A model generated the notes under the pieces. It made no database searches. It saw only the letters and a program-made list of their open reading frames with translations, and was not told the origin of the DNA. The translations under genes and the position numbers were made by a program. This document shows positions 7,964 to 15,492 of a stretch of DNA of 38,866 nucleotides, piece by piece. Location: the NCBI GenBank assembly GCA_018714165.1, contig DVNU01000049.1, positions 1 to 38,866 on the forward strand, read 5' to 3'. The stretch is from Candidatus Coproplasma excrementipullorum. GTDB taxonomy: Bacteria > Bacillota > Clostridia > Christensenellales > Borkfalkiaceae. Numbering within the stretch: position 1 is the first letter of the stretch; each line of letters opens with the position of its first letter.

Positions 7964-7988
7964 GAGTGCCTCGGCGCTCTTTTTTTTC
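7964..7988 (+). terminator. Terminator after icd and the small hypothetical gene
   Basis: An A-run, then GAGTGCC-TC-GGCGCTC (7 bp with one G-T pair), then a long T-run: a classical Rho-independent terminator, possibly usable from both strands because of the flanking A and T runs. Confidence 0.88.
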
Positions 7989-8068
7989 GCCCGCGCAGAG
8001 CGCGGGCGGCCTGTTTTGCCCAAAATACCGCCCACACAATTTTTTCGCCACAAACCGCTATTTTTTTA

Positions 8069-8097
8069 TTGATATTTGATTATTTATATGATATAAT
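8069..8097 (+). promoter_or_regulatory. Promoter of the hydrogenase operon
   Basis: TTGATA at 8069-8074, a 17-nt spacer and TATAAT at 8092-8097. A leader of about 60 nt follows, with AGGAGG ahead of the first gene. Confidence 0.85.
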
Positions 8098-8166
8098 ATA
8101 AAATGTTGTTGATTAAATAAAGATTTTGCGTCAAAGTCGACGCACAGCATATGATAGGAGGTTGTT

Positions 8167-8664
8167 ATGAAGCAATGTGAGGGCGTTTTGGGCACTGAAG
8201 AGCAGGCCGCAAAGCTCAATGCCGTCATCGAGGAATCCAAATCCACTCCCGGCTGCCTTATGCACATACTCCAGGAGGCGCAGGCCATCTACGGCTATCT
8301 GCCCCTGCCCGTGCAAAAGACAATTGCCGAGGGATTGAATATCTCCCTCTCGGAGGTCTACGGTGTAGCCACTTTTTACTCGCAGTTTTCATTAAAGCCC
8401 AAGGGCAAGTACAAAATTTCAGTCTGCCTCGGCACGGCTTGTTATGTAAAGGGCTCTGATAAAATTTTGCAGGAAGTTGAAAAGGAGCTCGGCATAAAGG
8501 TGGGCGAATGTACTGAGGACGGCCTGTTCTCCATAGACAGCTGCCGTTGTGTAGGCGCCTGCGGCCTCGCACCCGTAATGATGATAAACGAGGACGTCCA
8601 CGGAAGATTGAAGCCCGAAATGGTCAAGGGCATACTCGACAGCTACAGGAGGGAAGAGCAATGA
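8167..8664 (+). CDS. hydC: NuoE-like [2Fe-2S] subunit of the HydABC hydrogenase
   Basis: Small electron-transfer subunit of a trimeric NAD(P)-linked [FeFe] hydrogenase. The 165-residue protein has the NuoE/24-kDa arrangement: a helical N-terminal part, then a thioredoxin-like domain whose cysteines C87, C92, C128 and C132 (CLGTAC and SCRCVGAC) bind a [2Fe-2S] cluster. AGGAGG lies just ahead of the ATG. It is first in a three-gene operon and overlaps hydB by 4 nt (ATGA). In the characterised complexes this subunit belongs to the NADH-oxidising module. The gene order C-B-A matches known HydCBA operons. Confidence 0.9.
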   Translation: MKQCEGVLGTEEQAAKLNAVIEESKSTPGCLMHILQEAQAIYGYLPLPVQKTIAEGLNISLSEVYGVATFYSQFSLKPKGKYKISVCLGTACYVKGSDKILQEVEKELGIKVGECTEDGLFSIDSCRCVGACGLAPVMMINEDVHGRLKPEMVKGILDSYRREEQ

Positions 8665-10553
8665 CCATCCAGCAGATAGATAAAATCCGCACCTCTAAAA
8701 AGGCGCTCATAGACGTAAGGCGCGTCGTCCGCGAACAGGGCGAAAAGCTGGCAAAACAGACGGGATATAGAAAACAGGTTCTCGTCTGCGGCGGCACGGG
8801 CTGTACGTCCTCGCACTCGATGAAGGTCATTGAACAGCTTGAAAAGTCACTGAAGGAACTTAAGCTCGACGACGTTCTCGTCGTAAAGACGGGTTGCTTC
8901 GGCCTGTGCTCTCTCGGTCCCATAATGATAGTCTATCCCGAAGGCGCCTTCTACGCCCAGATGACCCCCGAACACGCCAAAACCGTGGTCGAAACGCACC
9001 TGGTCAAGGGCGGCAAAATAGTCAAGGAGCTCCTGTATCAGGGCACCGTGGCGGAGGACGGCTCTATAATCCCCTTTGCCGAAACGCCCTTCTATAAAAA
9101 GCAGATGCGCATAGCTCTCCGCAACTGCGGCGTCATCGCCCCCGAAGATATCGAGGAGGCCATAGCCGCCGGCGACTATGCCGCACTTGAAAAAGTTCTC
9201 ACTTCCATGACGCCCGACGACGTCATAAACGAAGTCTCCGCATCGGGCCTTCGCGGCCGCGGCGGCGCAGGCTTCCCCACGGGCCGCAAATGGTCGTTTG
9301 CCAAGGCCTCTCAGGGCGACATAAAGTATGTCGTCTGCAACGCCGACGAGGGCGATCCCGGCGCATTCATGGATCGTTCCGTTCTTGAGGGCGACCCCCA
9401 CTGCGTGCTTGAGGCAATGGCGATTGCCGGTTATGCGATAGGCGCTCATCAGGGCTATATATATGTCCGTGCAGAATATCCCGTTGCGGTCGCAAGACTC
9501 AATATAGCCATAAACCAGGCGCGCGAATACGGCCTGCTCGGCAAAAACATTCTCGGCCTCGGCTTTGATTTCGACATTGAAATCCGCCTCGGCGCCGGCG
9601 CATTCGTCTGCGGCGAGGAGACGGCGCTTCTTACCTCTATCGAAGGTCACCGCGGCGAGCCCCGTCCCCGTCCGCCCTTCCCCGCAGTAAAGGGCCTGTT
9701 TGACAAACCTACCATTATAAATAACGTCGAAACCTGGGCCAACATCAATCCCATAATCGTCAACGGCGCGGCGTGGTTTGCGCGCATAGGCACGCGCACT
9801 TCCGCGGGCACGAAGGTGTTCGCCCTCGGCGGCAAGATAACCAACGTCGGCCTTGTCGAAGTGCCCATGGGCACAACCTTGCGCGAGATAGTGGAGGAGA
9901 TAGGCGGCGGCATCCCCAACGGCAAAAAATTCAAGGCGGCCCAGACGGGCGGCCCTTCGGGCGGCTGTATTCCCGCCGAGTGTATAGATACTCCCATAGA
10001 TTACGACAGCTTGCTCGCCATAGGTTCTATGATGGGTTCGGGCGGCATGATAATTCTGGACGAAAACGACTGCATGGTCGATATCTCCAAATTCTACCTC
10101 GAATTCACCGCCGACGAGAGCTGCGGCAAGTGTACGCCCTGCCGCATAGGCACCAAGAGGCTCTTGCAGCTCCTCACAAAGATAACCGAAGGCAAGGGCG
10201 AACCCGAAGATCTGGTAAAGATAGAGGAGCTCGCCTCACACATGAAGCAGTCCTCACTGTGCGCCCTCGGCCAGTCGGCGCCCAACCCCATACTTTCAAC
10301 CCTGCGCTACTTCCGCCAGGAATATGTCGACCACATCGAAAAGAAGCACTGCGACGCGGGCGTATGTAAGGCACTCCTTACTTATTCCATCGACCCCGAA
10401 AAGTGCCGCGGCTGTACGCTGTGCGCGCGCAACTGCCCCACGCACGCCATCACAGGCAAGGTGCGCGAGGCTCACGTCATCGACAAAGATATCTGCATAA
10501 AATGCGGGCTGTGCCTTGCAAACTGCAAGTTCGGCGCAGTGGTAAGGAATTGA
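8661..10553 (+). CDS. hydB: NuoF-like flavin/NAD(P)-binding hydrogenase subunit HydB
   Basis: Flavoprotein subunit that exchanges electrons between NAD(H) and the iron-sulfur chain, and the proposed bifurcation site in HydABC. Domains in order: a thioredoxin-like [2Fe-2S] domain (C43, C48, C79, C83); a NuoF core with GLRGRGGAGFPTGRKW at about 197-212 and CNADEGDPGAFMDRS for FMN and NAD binding; an SLBB-like domain; SCGKCTPCRIGT for one [4Fe-4S] cluster; and a C-terminal two-cluster ferredoxin domain (CRGCTLCARNCP and CIKCGLCLANC). The 630-residue length fits. The start at 8661 has GGAGGGA upstream and overlaps the hydC stop. Confidence 0.95.
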   Translation: MTIQQIDKIRTSKKALIDVRRVVREQGEKLAKQTGYRKQVLVCGGTGCTSSHSMKVIEQLEKSLKELKLDDVLVVKTGCFGLCSLGPIMIVYPEGAFYAQMTPEHAKTVVETHLVKGGKIVKELLYQGTVAEDGSIIPFAETPFYKKQMRIALRNCGVIAPEDIEEAIAAGDYAALEKVLTSMTPDDVINEVSASGLRGRGGAGFPTGRKWSFAKASQGDIKYVVCNADEGDPGAFMDRSVLEGDPHCVLEAMAIAGYAIGAHQGYIYVRAEYPVAVARLNIAINQAREYGLLGKNILGLGFDFDIEIRLGAGAFVCGEETALLTSIEGHRGEPRPRPPFPAVKGLFDKPTIINNVETWANINPIIVNGAAWFARIGTRTSAGTKVFALGGKITNVGLVEVPMGTTLREIVEEIGGGIPNGKKFKAAQTGGPSGGCIPAECIDTPIDYDSLLAIGSMMGSGGMIILDENDCMVDISKFYLEFTADESCGKCTPCRIGTKRLLQLLTKITEGKGEPEDLVKIEELASHMKQSSLCALGQSAPNPILSTLRYFRQEYVDHIEKKHCDAGVCKALLTYSIDPEKCRGCTLCARNCPTHAITGKVREAHVIDKDICIKCGLCLANCKFGAVVRN

Positions 10554-10563
10554 GGTGAATAAA

Positions 10564-12294
10564 ATGGCCAAAGACGTAACTTTAACTATAAACAACATTT
10601 CAGTCACCGTTCCCGAAGGAACTACAATACTTGAGGCGGCCCGCAAGGCACATATAGTCATACCCACCCTGTGCTATTTAAAGGATGTCTCCTGCGTCGG
10701 CTCCTGCCGTATGTGCGTGGTTGAGGCCACGGGCGCGCGCGGCCTCGTCGCCGCCTGCGTTTACCCTGTAGCCGAAGGTATGGAGGTGCGCACCAATACC
10801 GAAAAGTGCCGCGAAAGCAGGAAGATGACACTTGAACTGCTCCTTTCCAAGCACAAAAAGAAGTGCCTCTCCTGCGAACGCAACCACAACTGCGAACTTC
10901 AGAAGTTGTCTTTAGGCTACGGCGTGGATGAGGACAGATTCAATGGCGAGGACTTCGTCCTGCCCATAGACGACTCCGCGCCCTACGTCGTGCGCGACAA
11001 CGACAAGTGCATCAACTGTATGCGCTGTGTGGCGGCCTGCCGCAAACAGCACGTCAACGCCATAGGCCCCATCGGCCGCGGCTTCAACGTGCACATTGGC
11101 TCGGCTTTCGATATGCCCCTTGCCGAGTCGGTCTGCGTCGGTTGCGGCCAGTGCATAGTTGCCTGCCCCGTCGGCGCCCTGTCCGAGCGCTCTACCATAG
11201 ACGAGGTGTGGAAGGCCTTCGCCGACCCCACAAAGAAGGTAGTGTTCTTCACGGCGCCCTCCGTCCGCGCGACGCTGGGCGAGGCCTTCGATATGCCCAT
11301 AGGCACCAATGTCGAGGGCAAAATGGTGGCCGCAATCCGCCGTCTGGGTCAGTGCGAGGTGTTCAATCTGGACGTCACCGCCGACCTGACGATAATGGAG
11401 GAGGCCTCCGAGCTCATAAACAGAATCAAGACGGGCAAGCCCATGCCCATGTTCACCTCCTGCTGTCCCGCATGGGTCAAGTTTGTAGAGCAGAAGTATC
11501 CCGAAATGATACCCAACCTCTCCACCTGCAAGTCCCCACAGCAGATGTTCGGCGCCCTCCTCAAGACCTATTGGTGCGAAAAACACCACATAAGGCCCGA
11601 AGATCTGTTCACCGTATCCGTCATTCCCTGCACGGCCAAGAAGTATGAGTGCCACCGCGAGGAGATGGAGGGCGAAGTCAATGCCGCAATCACCACGCGC
11701 GAACTCGCGCGCATGATCAAGACAGCGGGCATCGAGTTCACCAAACTGCCCGACGAGGAGTTCGATAATCCCTTCTCCATAGCCACAGGCGGCGGCACGA
11801 TATTCGGTGCGACGGGCGGCGTGATGGAGGCGGCTCTGCGTACTGCCGCGCATATGCTCGACGGCAATTTCGAGGTGCTGGACTTCTTTGCCGTCCGCGG
11901 CTCCAACCCCATAAAGGAGGCCACCTACCTCGTTGCAGGCCACACCTTAAAGGTGGCTGTAGCTTCGGGACTTGAAAACGCCGTAACGTTGCTTGAGCAG
12001 ATCAAGAGCGGCGAAAAGAAGTACGACTTTGTCGAGATAATGGCTTGCCCCGGCGGCTGTGTAAACGGCGGCGGTCAGCCTACTTTGTCCGACAGTGTGC
12101 GCAACGCCAGCGATATAAACTTAAAGGAGGCCCGCGCAAAGGTTTTATACCTCTCCGACGGTCACGCCGATATCCGCCGTTCGTCAAGCTCTCCCGTAAT
12201 GGATATGCTGTACGAGGACTATTTCATCTTCCCCAACAGCCACAAGGCCCACGAGGTTCTGCACACAAATTATAAGGCAAATAAGCGAATATAA
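10564..12294 (+). CDS. hydA: [FeFe] hydrogenase catalytic subunit HydA
   Basis: Catalytic subunit that forms or oxidises H2. N-terminal [2Fe-2S] domain (C37, C45, C48 and a later Cys), then an HxxxCxxC...C cluster ligand set (H97, C101, C104, C110), then two [4Fe-4S] clusters (CINCMRCVAAC; CVGCGQCIVACP). The H-cluster motifs are L1 TSCCPAW (about 298-304), L2 IPCTAKKYE (about 354-362) and L3 MACPGGCVNGGGQP (about 493-506). A small-subunit-like C-terminal tail follows. The ATG at 10564 lies 7 nt from GAGGTG; a GTG at 10555 is a less likely start. With hydB and hydC this suggests a group A3 enzyme coupling NADH and reduced ferredoxin to H2. Maturases HydEFG are not in the window. Confidence 0.96.
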   Translation: MAKDVTLTINNISVTVPEGTTILEAARKAHIVIPTLCYLKDVSCVGSCRMCVVEATGARGLVAACVYPVAEGMEVRTNTEKCRESRKMTLELLLSKHKKKCLSCERNHNCELQKLSLGYGVDEDRFNGEDFVLPIDDSAPYVVRDNDKCINCMRCVAACRKQHVNAIGPIGRGFNVHIGSAFDMPLAESVCVGCGQCIVACPVGALSERSTIDEVWKAFADPTKKVVFFTAPSVRATLGEAFDMPIGTNVEGKMVAAIRRLGQCEVFNLDVTADLTIMEEASELINRIKTGKPMPMFTSCCPAWVKFVEQKYPEMIPNLSTCKSPQQMFGALLKTYWCEKHHIRPEDLFTVSVIPCTAKKYECHREEMEGEVNAAITTRELARMIKTAGIEFTKLPDEEFDNPFSIATGGGTIFGATGGVMEAALRTAAHMLDGNFEVLDFFAVRGSNPIKEATYLVAGHTLKVAVASGLENAVTLLEQIKSGEKKYDFVEIMACPGGCVNGGGQPTLSDSVRNASDINLKEARAKVLYLSDGHADIRRSSSSPVMDMLYEDYFIFPNSHKAHEVLHTNYKANKRI

Positions 12295-12326
12295 AATAAT
12301 TAATGCAAATGCGTAAATGTTGCAAG

Positions 12327-12360
12327 TGCCGCGGGCGAACTTTGTTCGCCCGCGGTATTT
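12327..12360 (+). terminator. Terminator of the hydrogenase operon
   Basis: TGCCGCGGGCGAAC and GTTCGCCCGCGGTA form a 14-bp stem (one G-T pair) with a TTT loop, followed by TTTATTCTTCC. Confidence 0.8.
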
Positions 12361-12367
12361 ATTCTTC

Positions 12368-12447
12368 CTCCCGTTGTCATATTGAGCAGCTCGCCTCAGG
12401 CGGGCGTCGTCGGATATATCTTGCTCGTTTACGCGCGGCAACGGGAG
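12368..12447. repeat. Short inverted-repeat element
   Basis: CTCCCGTTG (12368-12376) and CAACGGGAG (12439-12447) are perfect inverted ends of an 80-bp element with an internal GCCTCAGGCGGGC stretch. The inner sequence next to the left end (TTGTCAT, then TTGAGC) resembles the start of the element at 29273-29337 (TTGTCAT, then TTCGACC). Both look like members of a small dispersed palindromic repeat family, without coding capacity. Confidence 0.5.
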
Positions 12448-12490
12448 AAAAAATGTTTACTAACATCGATTTCAAATGCCGTTAATTTCC

Positions 12491-12519
12491 TTGACAAATA
12501 AAACGTACTATGATAATAT
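12491..12519 (+). promoter_or_regulatory. Strong promoter upstream of a short leader transcript
   Basis: TTGACA at 12491-12496, a 17-nt spacer and TAATAT at 12514-12519. The predicted start near 12526 places AGGAGG (12528-12533) at the extreme 5' end of the RNA. Confidence 0.85.
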
Positions 12520-12525
12520 ATACGC

Positions 12526-12650
12526 ATAGGAGGATTTAAGCATAGTGGACGACAGCCCAAGTAACGTTCCCCGACGTGCGTTAAGCTTAATACTTGATTT
12601 TGCTAAACATAACTTTTCTGCGCCAAAGGCAGAGGGGTTGTGTTTTTTGT
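12526..12650 (+). ncRNA. Possible structured leader or small RNA, unknown class
   Basis: The RNA from the strong promoter can fold into a multibranched form. A closing helix ACAGCCC/GGGTTGT (12552-12558 with 12635-12641) holds an arm CAAGTA/TACTTG (12558-12563 with 12591-12596). That arm encloses an ACGT...ACGT hairpin and the palindrome TTAAGCTTAA. A further hairpin is CTGCGCC-AAA-GGCAG. The closing helix is followed by GTTTTTTG, as in a terminator. I match it to no riboswitch or RNA family I know. The same stretch can be read as a 43-codon frame, so the RNA interpretation is tentative. Confidence 0.35.
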
Positions 12651-12676
12651 GTTGTAAAAAAGTAGAAAATAAATAA
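12545..12676 (+). CDS. Possible 43-residue small protein
   Basis: A GTG-initiated frame follows AGGAGG (12528-12533) at an 11-nt spacing, which is long but usable. The product would begin MDDSPSNVPRRALSLILDFA and end with a Cys-rich, basic CFLCCKKVENK tail. It lies between a consensus promoter and the CNNM-family gene. It could be a true small protein, a leader peptide, or a chance frame through a structured RNA. No homologue comes to mind. Confidence 0.3.
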   Translation: MDDSPSNVPRRALSLILDFAKHNFSAPKAEGLCFLCCKKVENK

Positions 12677-12745
12677 AATTCCAGGTTTTTTTACTTCCAC
12701 AATGCGCGCAAAATCAATCGATGCGCGCTGTATGCTAAACTTATC

Positions 12746-14230
12746 ATGGATGCAGGCCAAATAGTCCTGTCACTCGTACTTCAGGTTGTGCTGATATTTT
12801 TAAATGCAATCTTCGCCAGTGCAGAAATTGCGGTAATATCGGCCAACGCTACCAAAATGGAAAAGCTCGCCGAGGACGGCAGCAAGCGTGCGAAGCGCAT
12901 TGTACGCCTCACAAAGAACTCTTCCAAATTTCTTTCAACCATTCAGGTTGCCATAACTCTCGCATCATTGCTCGGTTCGGCATTTGCCGCCGATTCATTC
13001 GCGGAACCTTTGACCAATGCAATGATTGGTGCGCCCGGCCCTGAAAATGCAAACTATTATAATGTGGTAAGTACAATAGTGATGATTGTCATCACGCTCA
13101 TCCTTTCGTACTTCTCCATAGTTTTCGGCGAGCTTGTGCCCAAGCGCATAGCAATGCGCAATGCCGAAAAACTTTCCTTAATCCTTTCGGGCATACTCAA
13201 CTTCGTCTCATATGCCTTTGCACCCTTCGTCTGGCTCTTAACCGTCTCCGCAAACGGTATCCTGCGTCTCTTCGGCATCAAGCCCGAAGATTCTGGCGAA
13301 GAGGTAACCGAGGAGGAGATCAAGCTCATGGCCGAAGCCGGCAGTGAAAAGGGCTCGATAGACGAAAACGAGAACGAATTCATTCAGAACATCTTCGAAT
13401 TCAAGGAAAACGACGTCGGCGAGGTCTGCACCCACCGTAAGGATGTCGATTTCCTCTTCGAGCGCGACGATCCCTCCGTATGGGAGGAGACAATCAAACA
13501 GTCCAGCCATACATACTATCCCGTCTGCGGCAGGGATACGGACGATGTTATAGGCGTCTTAAACACCAAAATTTACTTCCGCTTAAACGATAAATCCAAG
13601 GAGAATGTGCGCGCCCAGGCGGTAATGCCCCCCGTGTTCATCTCCGAGACTATGCAGGCCGACGACCTCTTTTACCGCATGAAGACGACGCGCGAATACT
13701 TCGCCATCGTCCTCGACGAGTACGGCGGCATAAACGGCATTGTAACGCTGCACGATCTTTTGGAACTCCTCGTCGGCGACCTCAACGAAAAGGGGGAAGC
13801 CCCCGAATACGAAATAAAACAGCTCTCCGAGGATACGTGGGAAGTGACGGGTCTTGCACCCTTCGACGAAGTTTGCGAAGCTATGGAGCTCAAACTTCCC
13901 GAAGAAGAGGAGGCCGACTTCGAAACTTTTGCAGGCTATGTGTATGAAATGCTGGGCGAAGTCCCCGACGACGGCGAAACCTGCGAGTGTGAGGACGACT
14001 ATGTAAAGGTGCAGGTGCTCACCGTTGCCGAACACCGCATCGAAAGGATGCTCATCACCAAAAAGCAAAAGTCCGTCGCCGAAGATGAGGAGGAAGAGGA
14101 CGACAAAAAGTTCCGCCTCTTCAAGAAGGATAAGGACGATGAGGAAGAAAAGGACGAAAAGTCCGACAAAAAGGACGACGCCCCCAAGGAAGTCTCCTAC
14201 ATTCCAACCGACGAGCCTCACGGCGATTAA
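12746..14230 (+). CDS. CNNM/CorC-family membrane protein with CBS domains
   Basis: Hemolysin-C/CNNM-type membrane protein; characterised relatives export Mg2+ or affect Mg2+ and Co2+ handling. The N-terminal DUF21 domain has about three or four membrane segments (near 5-27, 60-85, 105-135, 140-175) and includes LNAIFASAEIAVISAN and FGELVPKRIAMRNAEK. A CBS-domain pair follows (about 205-335, with DEYGGINGIVTLHDLLELLVGD), then a CorC/HlyC C-terminal domain (about 345-430). The tail of about 60 residues is extremely acidic and lysine-rich. There is no Shine-Dalgarno sequence at the ATG. Transport and substrate are inferred from family only. Confidence 0.88.
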   Translation: MDAGQIVLSLVLQVVLIFLNAIFASAEIAVISANATKMEKLAEDGSKRAKRIVRLTKNSSKFLSTIQVAITLASLLGSAFAADSFAEPLTNAMIGAPGPENANYYNVVSTIVMIVITLILSYFSIVFGELVPKRIAMRNAEKLSLILSGILNFVSYAFAPFVWLLTVSANGILRLFGIKPEDSGEEVTEEEIKLMAEAGSEKGSIDENENEFIQNIFEFKENDVGEVCTHRKDVDFLFERDDPSVWEETIKQSSHTYYPVCGRDTDDVIGVLNTKIYFRLNDKSKENVRAQAVMPPVFISETMQADDLFYRMKTTREYFAIVLDEYGGINGIVTLHDLLELLVGDLNEKGEAPEYEIKQLSEDTWEVTGLAPFDEVCEAMELKLPEEEEADFETFAGYVYEMLGEVPDDGETCECEDDYVKVQVLTVAEHRIERMLITKKQKSVAEDEEEEDDKKFRLFKKDKDDEEEKDEKSDKKDDAPKEVSYIPTDEPHGD

Positions 14231-14265
14231 TTTGCGGCAAAATAAGGTTAAAATTTAAAAGCGGC

Positions 14266-14296
14266 GCGGCGGACTGCATTGCAGTCCGCCGCTTTT
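14266..14296. terminator. Convergent terminator hairpin 1
   Basis: GCGGCGGACTGC, an ATT loop and GCAGTCCGCCGC, then TTTT; on the opposite strand an A/T-rich run also follows. It lies between the CNNM-family gene and the convergent ldh gene and may serve both strands. Confidence 0.8.
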
Positions 14297-14318
14297 CCAT
14301 TTTATCGATAACAGCAGT

Positions 14319-14360
14319 GCCGCGGGCGGACAATTTTAATTGTCCGCCCGCGGCTTATTT
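14319..14360. terminator. Convergent terminator hairpin 2
   Basis: A 17-bp perfect stem: GCCGCGGGCGGACAATT (14319-14335) with AATTGTCCGCCCGCGGC (14338-14354) and a TT loop, followed by TTATTTGTG. It is placed to terminate either the CNNM-family gene or the opposite-strand ldh gene. Confidence 0.75.
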
Positions 14361-14382
14361 GTGTATTGAATTAAACTATGTA

Positions 14383-15363
14383 TCACCCGTTTATCTCGTA
14401 GGGGTTGTCCTTGCCGGCGCCGAAGAGTGCCAGGCTCTTCAATCCGCAGTCGACCATTGCCGAGGTTGCCTCCTCGGTGAAGAAGGCATAGTGAGAGGTG
14501 AATATCACGTTGGGAAACTGCTTTAAGTAGAACACGTCGCGCTTGTTGACTATCCTTGCGCGCAGGTCGATGTGCGCAATTCCTTCCTCCTGCTCGATGG
14601 TGTCCAGGCCCGCGCCGCCGATTTTTTCGTTTTCCAGCGCCTCAATCAGCGCGTCGGTATCAATCAGTCCGCCGCGTGCGGTGTTTATTATCAGCACGCC
14701 GTCCTTCATTTTGGCAATGGCTTTGGCGTCGATCATATGCCTGTTTGAGGGGGTAAGTGGCACGTGCAGCGAAATTATATCACTCTCTTTATACAGCGTA
14801 TCCAGGTCGACAAAGGTCGCGCCGTCAACATGGTCTTTGGCATAGGGGTCGTAGGCCAGCACTCTGCACCCGAAGCCCTGAAGGTTGCCTATAACGGCTC
14901 TGCCTATCTTGCCCGCGCCTATCACGCCTATGGCCAGGTTTCTCATCTCCCTGCCGCACATTCCGTCCAGCGAAAAGTCGTTCACCAGCGCGCGGCAGAC
15001 CGAAATTTTTGCCTTCCGGAGCAGCATCAGCATAAGCATAACGGCAAAGTCGGCCACGTTGTAGGGCTCATAGTATGCGTTGCTTACGCGTATTCCGTAC
15101 TTTTTGCAGGCCTCTAGGTCTATGTGGTTGAATCCCACCGTGCGTGTCGCCAAAAACTTTACGCCAAACTCTGCAAGTTTTCTGATCATCGGCTCGGAGA
15201 GGTCGGAAAATCCAAGCGTCGTTATGCCCTCGCAACCCTTTACCCATTCAACGTTTTGCGCCGACATATTGTCGGGGTAAAGGTCAACTTCCAGGCCGTA
15301 ATCCTTGGCCCTTTCAAAATCTTTAAGTTCGTAATCTTTTACTTCAAATGCTGCAATTCTCAT
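14383..15363 (-). CDS. ldhA: D-lactate dehydrogenase, VanH-like D-2-hydroxyacid dehydrogenase
   Basis: NAD-dependent reduction of pyruvate to D-lactate is the likely reaction. The 326-residue protein has the family layout: a split substrate domain, the NAD-binding GVIGAGKIGRAV loop, and NTARGGLIDTDAL with the catalytic Arg. LDTIEQEEGI carries the catalytic Glu and FTSHYAFFTEEA the catalytic His. The FYLKQFPNVI segment is characteristic of the D-LDH/VanH branch. The start is the ATG at 15361-15363. A second in-frame ATG two codons upstream abuts the -10 box and cannot be transcribed from that promoter. It is a monocistronic minus-strand gene, divergent from the exonuclease gene. No van genes are nearby. 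Confidence 0.9.
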   Translation of the reverse strand: MRIAAFEVKDYELKDFERAKDYGLEVDLYPDNMSAQNVEWVKGCEGITTLGFSDLSEPMIRKLAEFGVKFLATRTVGFNHIDLEACKKYGIRVSNAYYEPYNVADFAVMLMLMLLRKAKISVCRALVNDFSLDGMCGREMRNLAIGVIGAGKIGRAVIGNLQGFGCRVLAYDPYAKDHVDGATFVDLDTLYKESDIISLHVPLTPSNRHMIDAKAIAKMKDGVLIINTARGGLIDTDALIEALENEKIGGAGLDTIEQEEGIAHIDLRARIVNKRDVFYLKQFPNVIFTSHYAFFTEEATSAMVDCGLKSLALFGAGKDNPYEING

Positions 15364-15369
15364 ATGCAT

Positions 15370-15398
15370 ACAATACCACTTATGCATAATTTTGTCAA
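15370..15398 (-). promoter_or_regulatory. Leaderless promoter of ldhA
   Basis: Read on the minus strand: TTGACA (15393-15398), a 17-nt spacer, TATTGT (15370-15375), then six bases (ATGCAT) and the ATG at 15363. Transcription should start at or next to that ATG, with no Shine-Dalgarno sequence. Confidence 0.78.
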
Positions 15399-15455
15399 CT
15401 GTCCCCGCCCGCCTCAGCTTATTTATTTTTGTGCGCTTACGCCCCTCTAAATGCA

Positions 15456-15484
15456 TTGCAAATATCGCACGCTTTTGGTATAAT
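15456..15484 (+). promoter_or_regulatory. Leaderless promoter of the exonuclease gene
   Basis: TTGCAA at 15456-15461, a 17-nt spacer, TATAAT at 15479-15484 and an ATG 8 nt later at 15493. The geometry is the same as at tsaE. Confidence 0.8.
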
Positions 15485-15492
15485 GATAAGGT

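Noticed and set aside
8547-8660. Upstream extension of hydB inside hydC
   Set aside because: The ATG at 8661 has GGAGGGA and the usual ATGA overlap. The extension would be an arginine-rich out-of-frame reading of hydC.
10912-11943. Long open frame (343 codons) on the minus strand opposite hydA
   Set aside because: It is an exact antisense shadow of a GC-rich, strongly conserved hydrogenase gene, has no ribosome binding site and no recognisable motif.
12526-12676. Known riboswitch (M-box, yybP-ykoY, NiCo) or 6S RNA upstream of the CNNM-family gene
   Set aside because: None of the conserved blocks of those families that I know can be found in the stretch.
14383-15363. Part of a vancomycin-resistance (vanHAX) cluster, because of the VanH-like dehydrogenase
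   Set aside because: No D-Ala-D-Lac ligase or VanX gene is adjacent. The ddl gene 9 kb away keeps the Lys-Tyr of D-Ala-D-Ala ligases.
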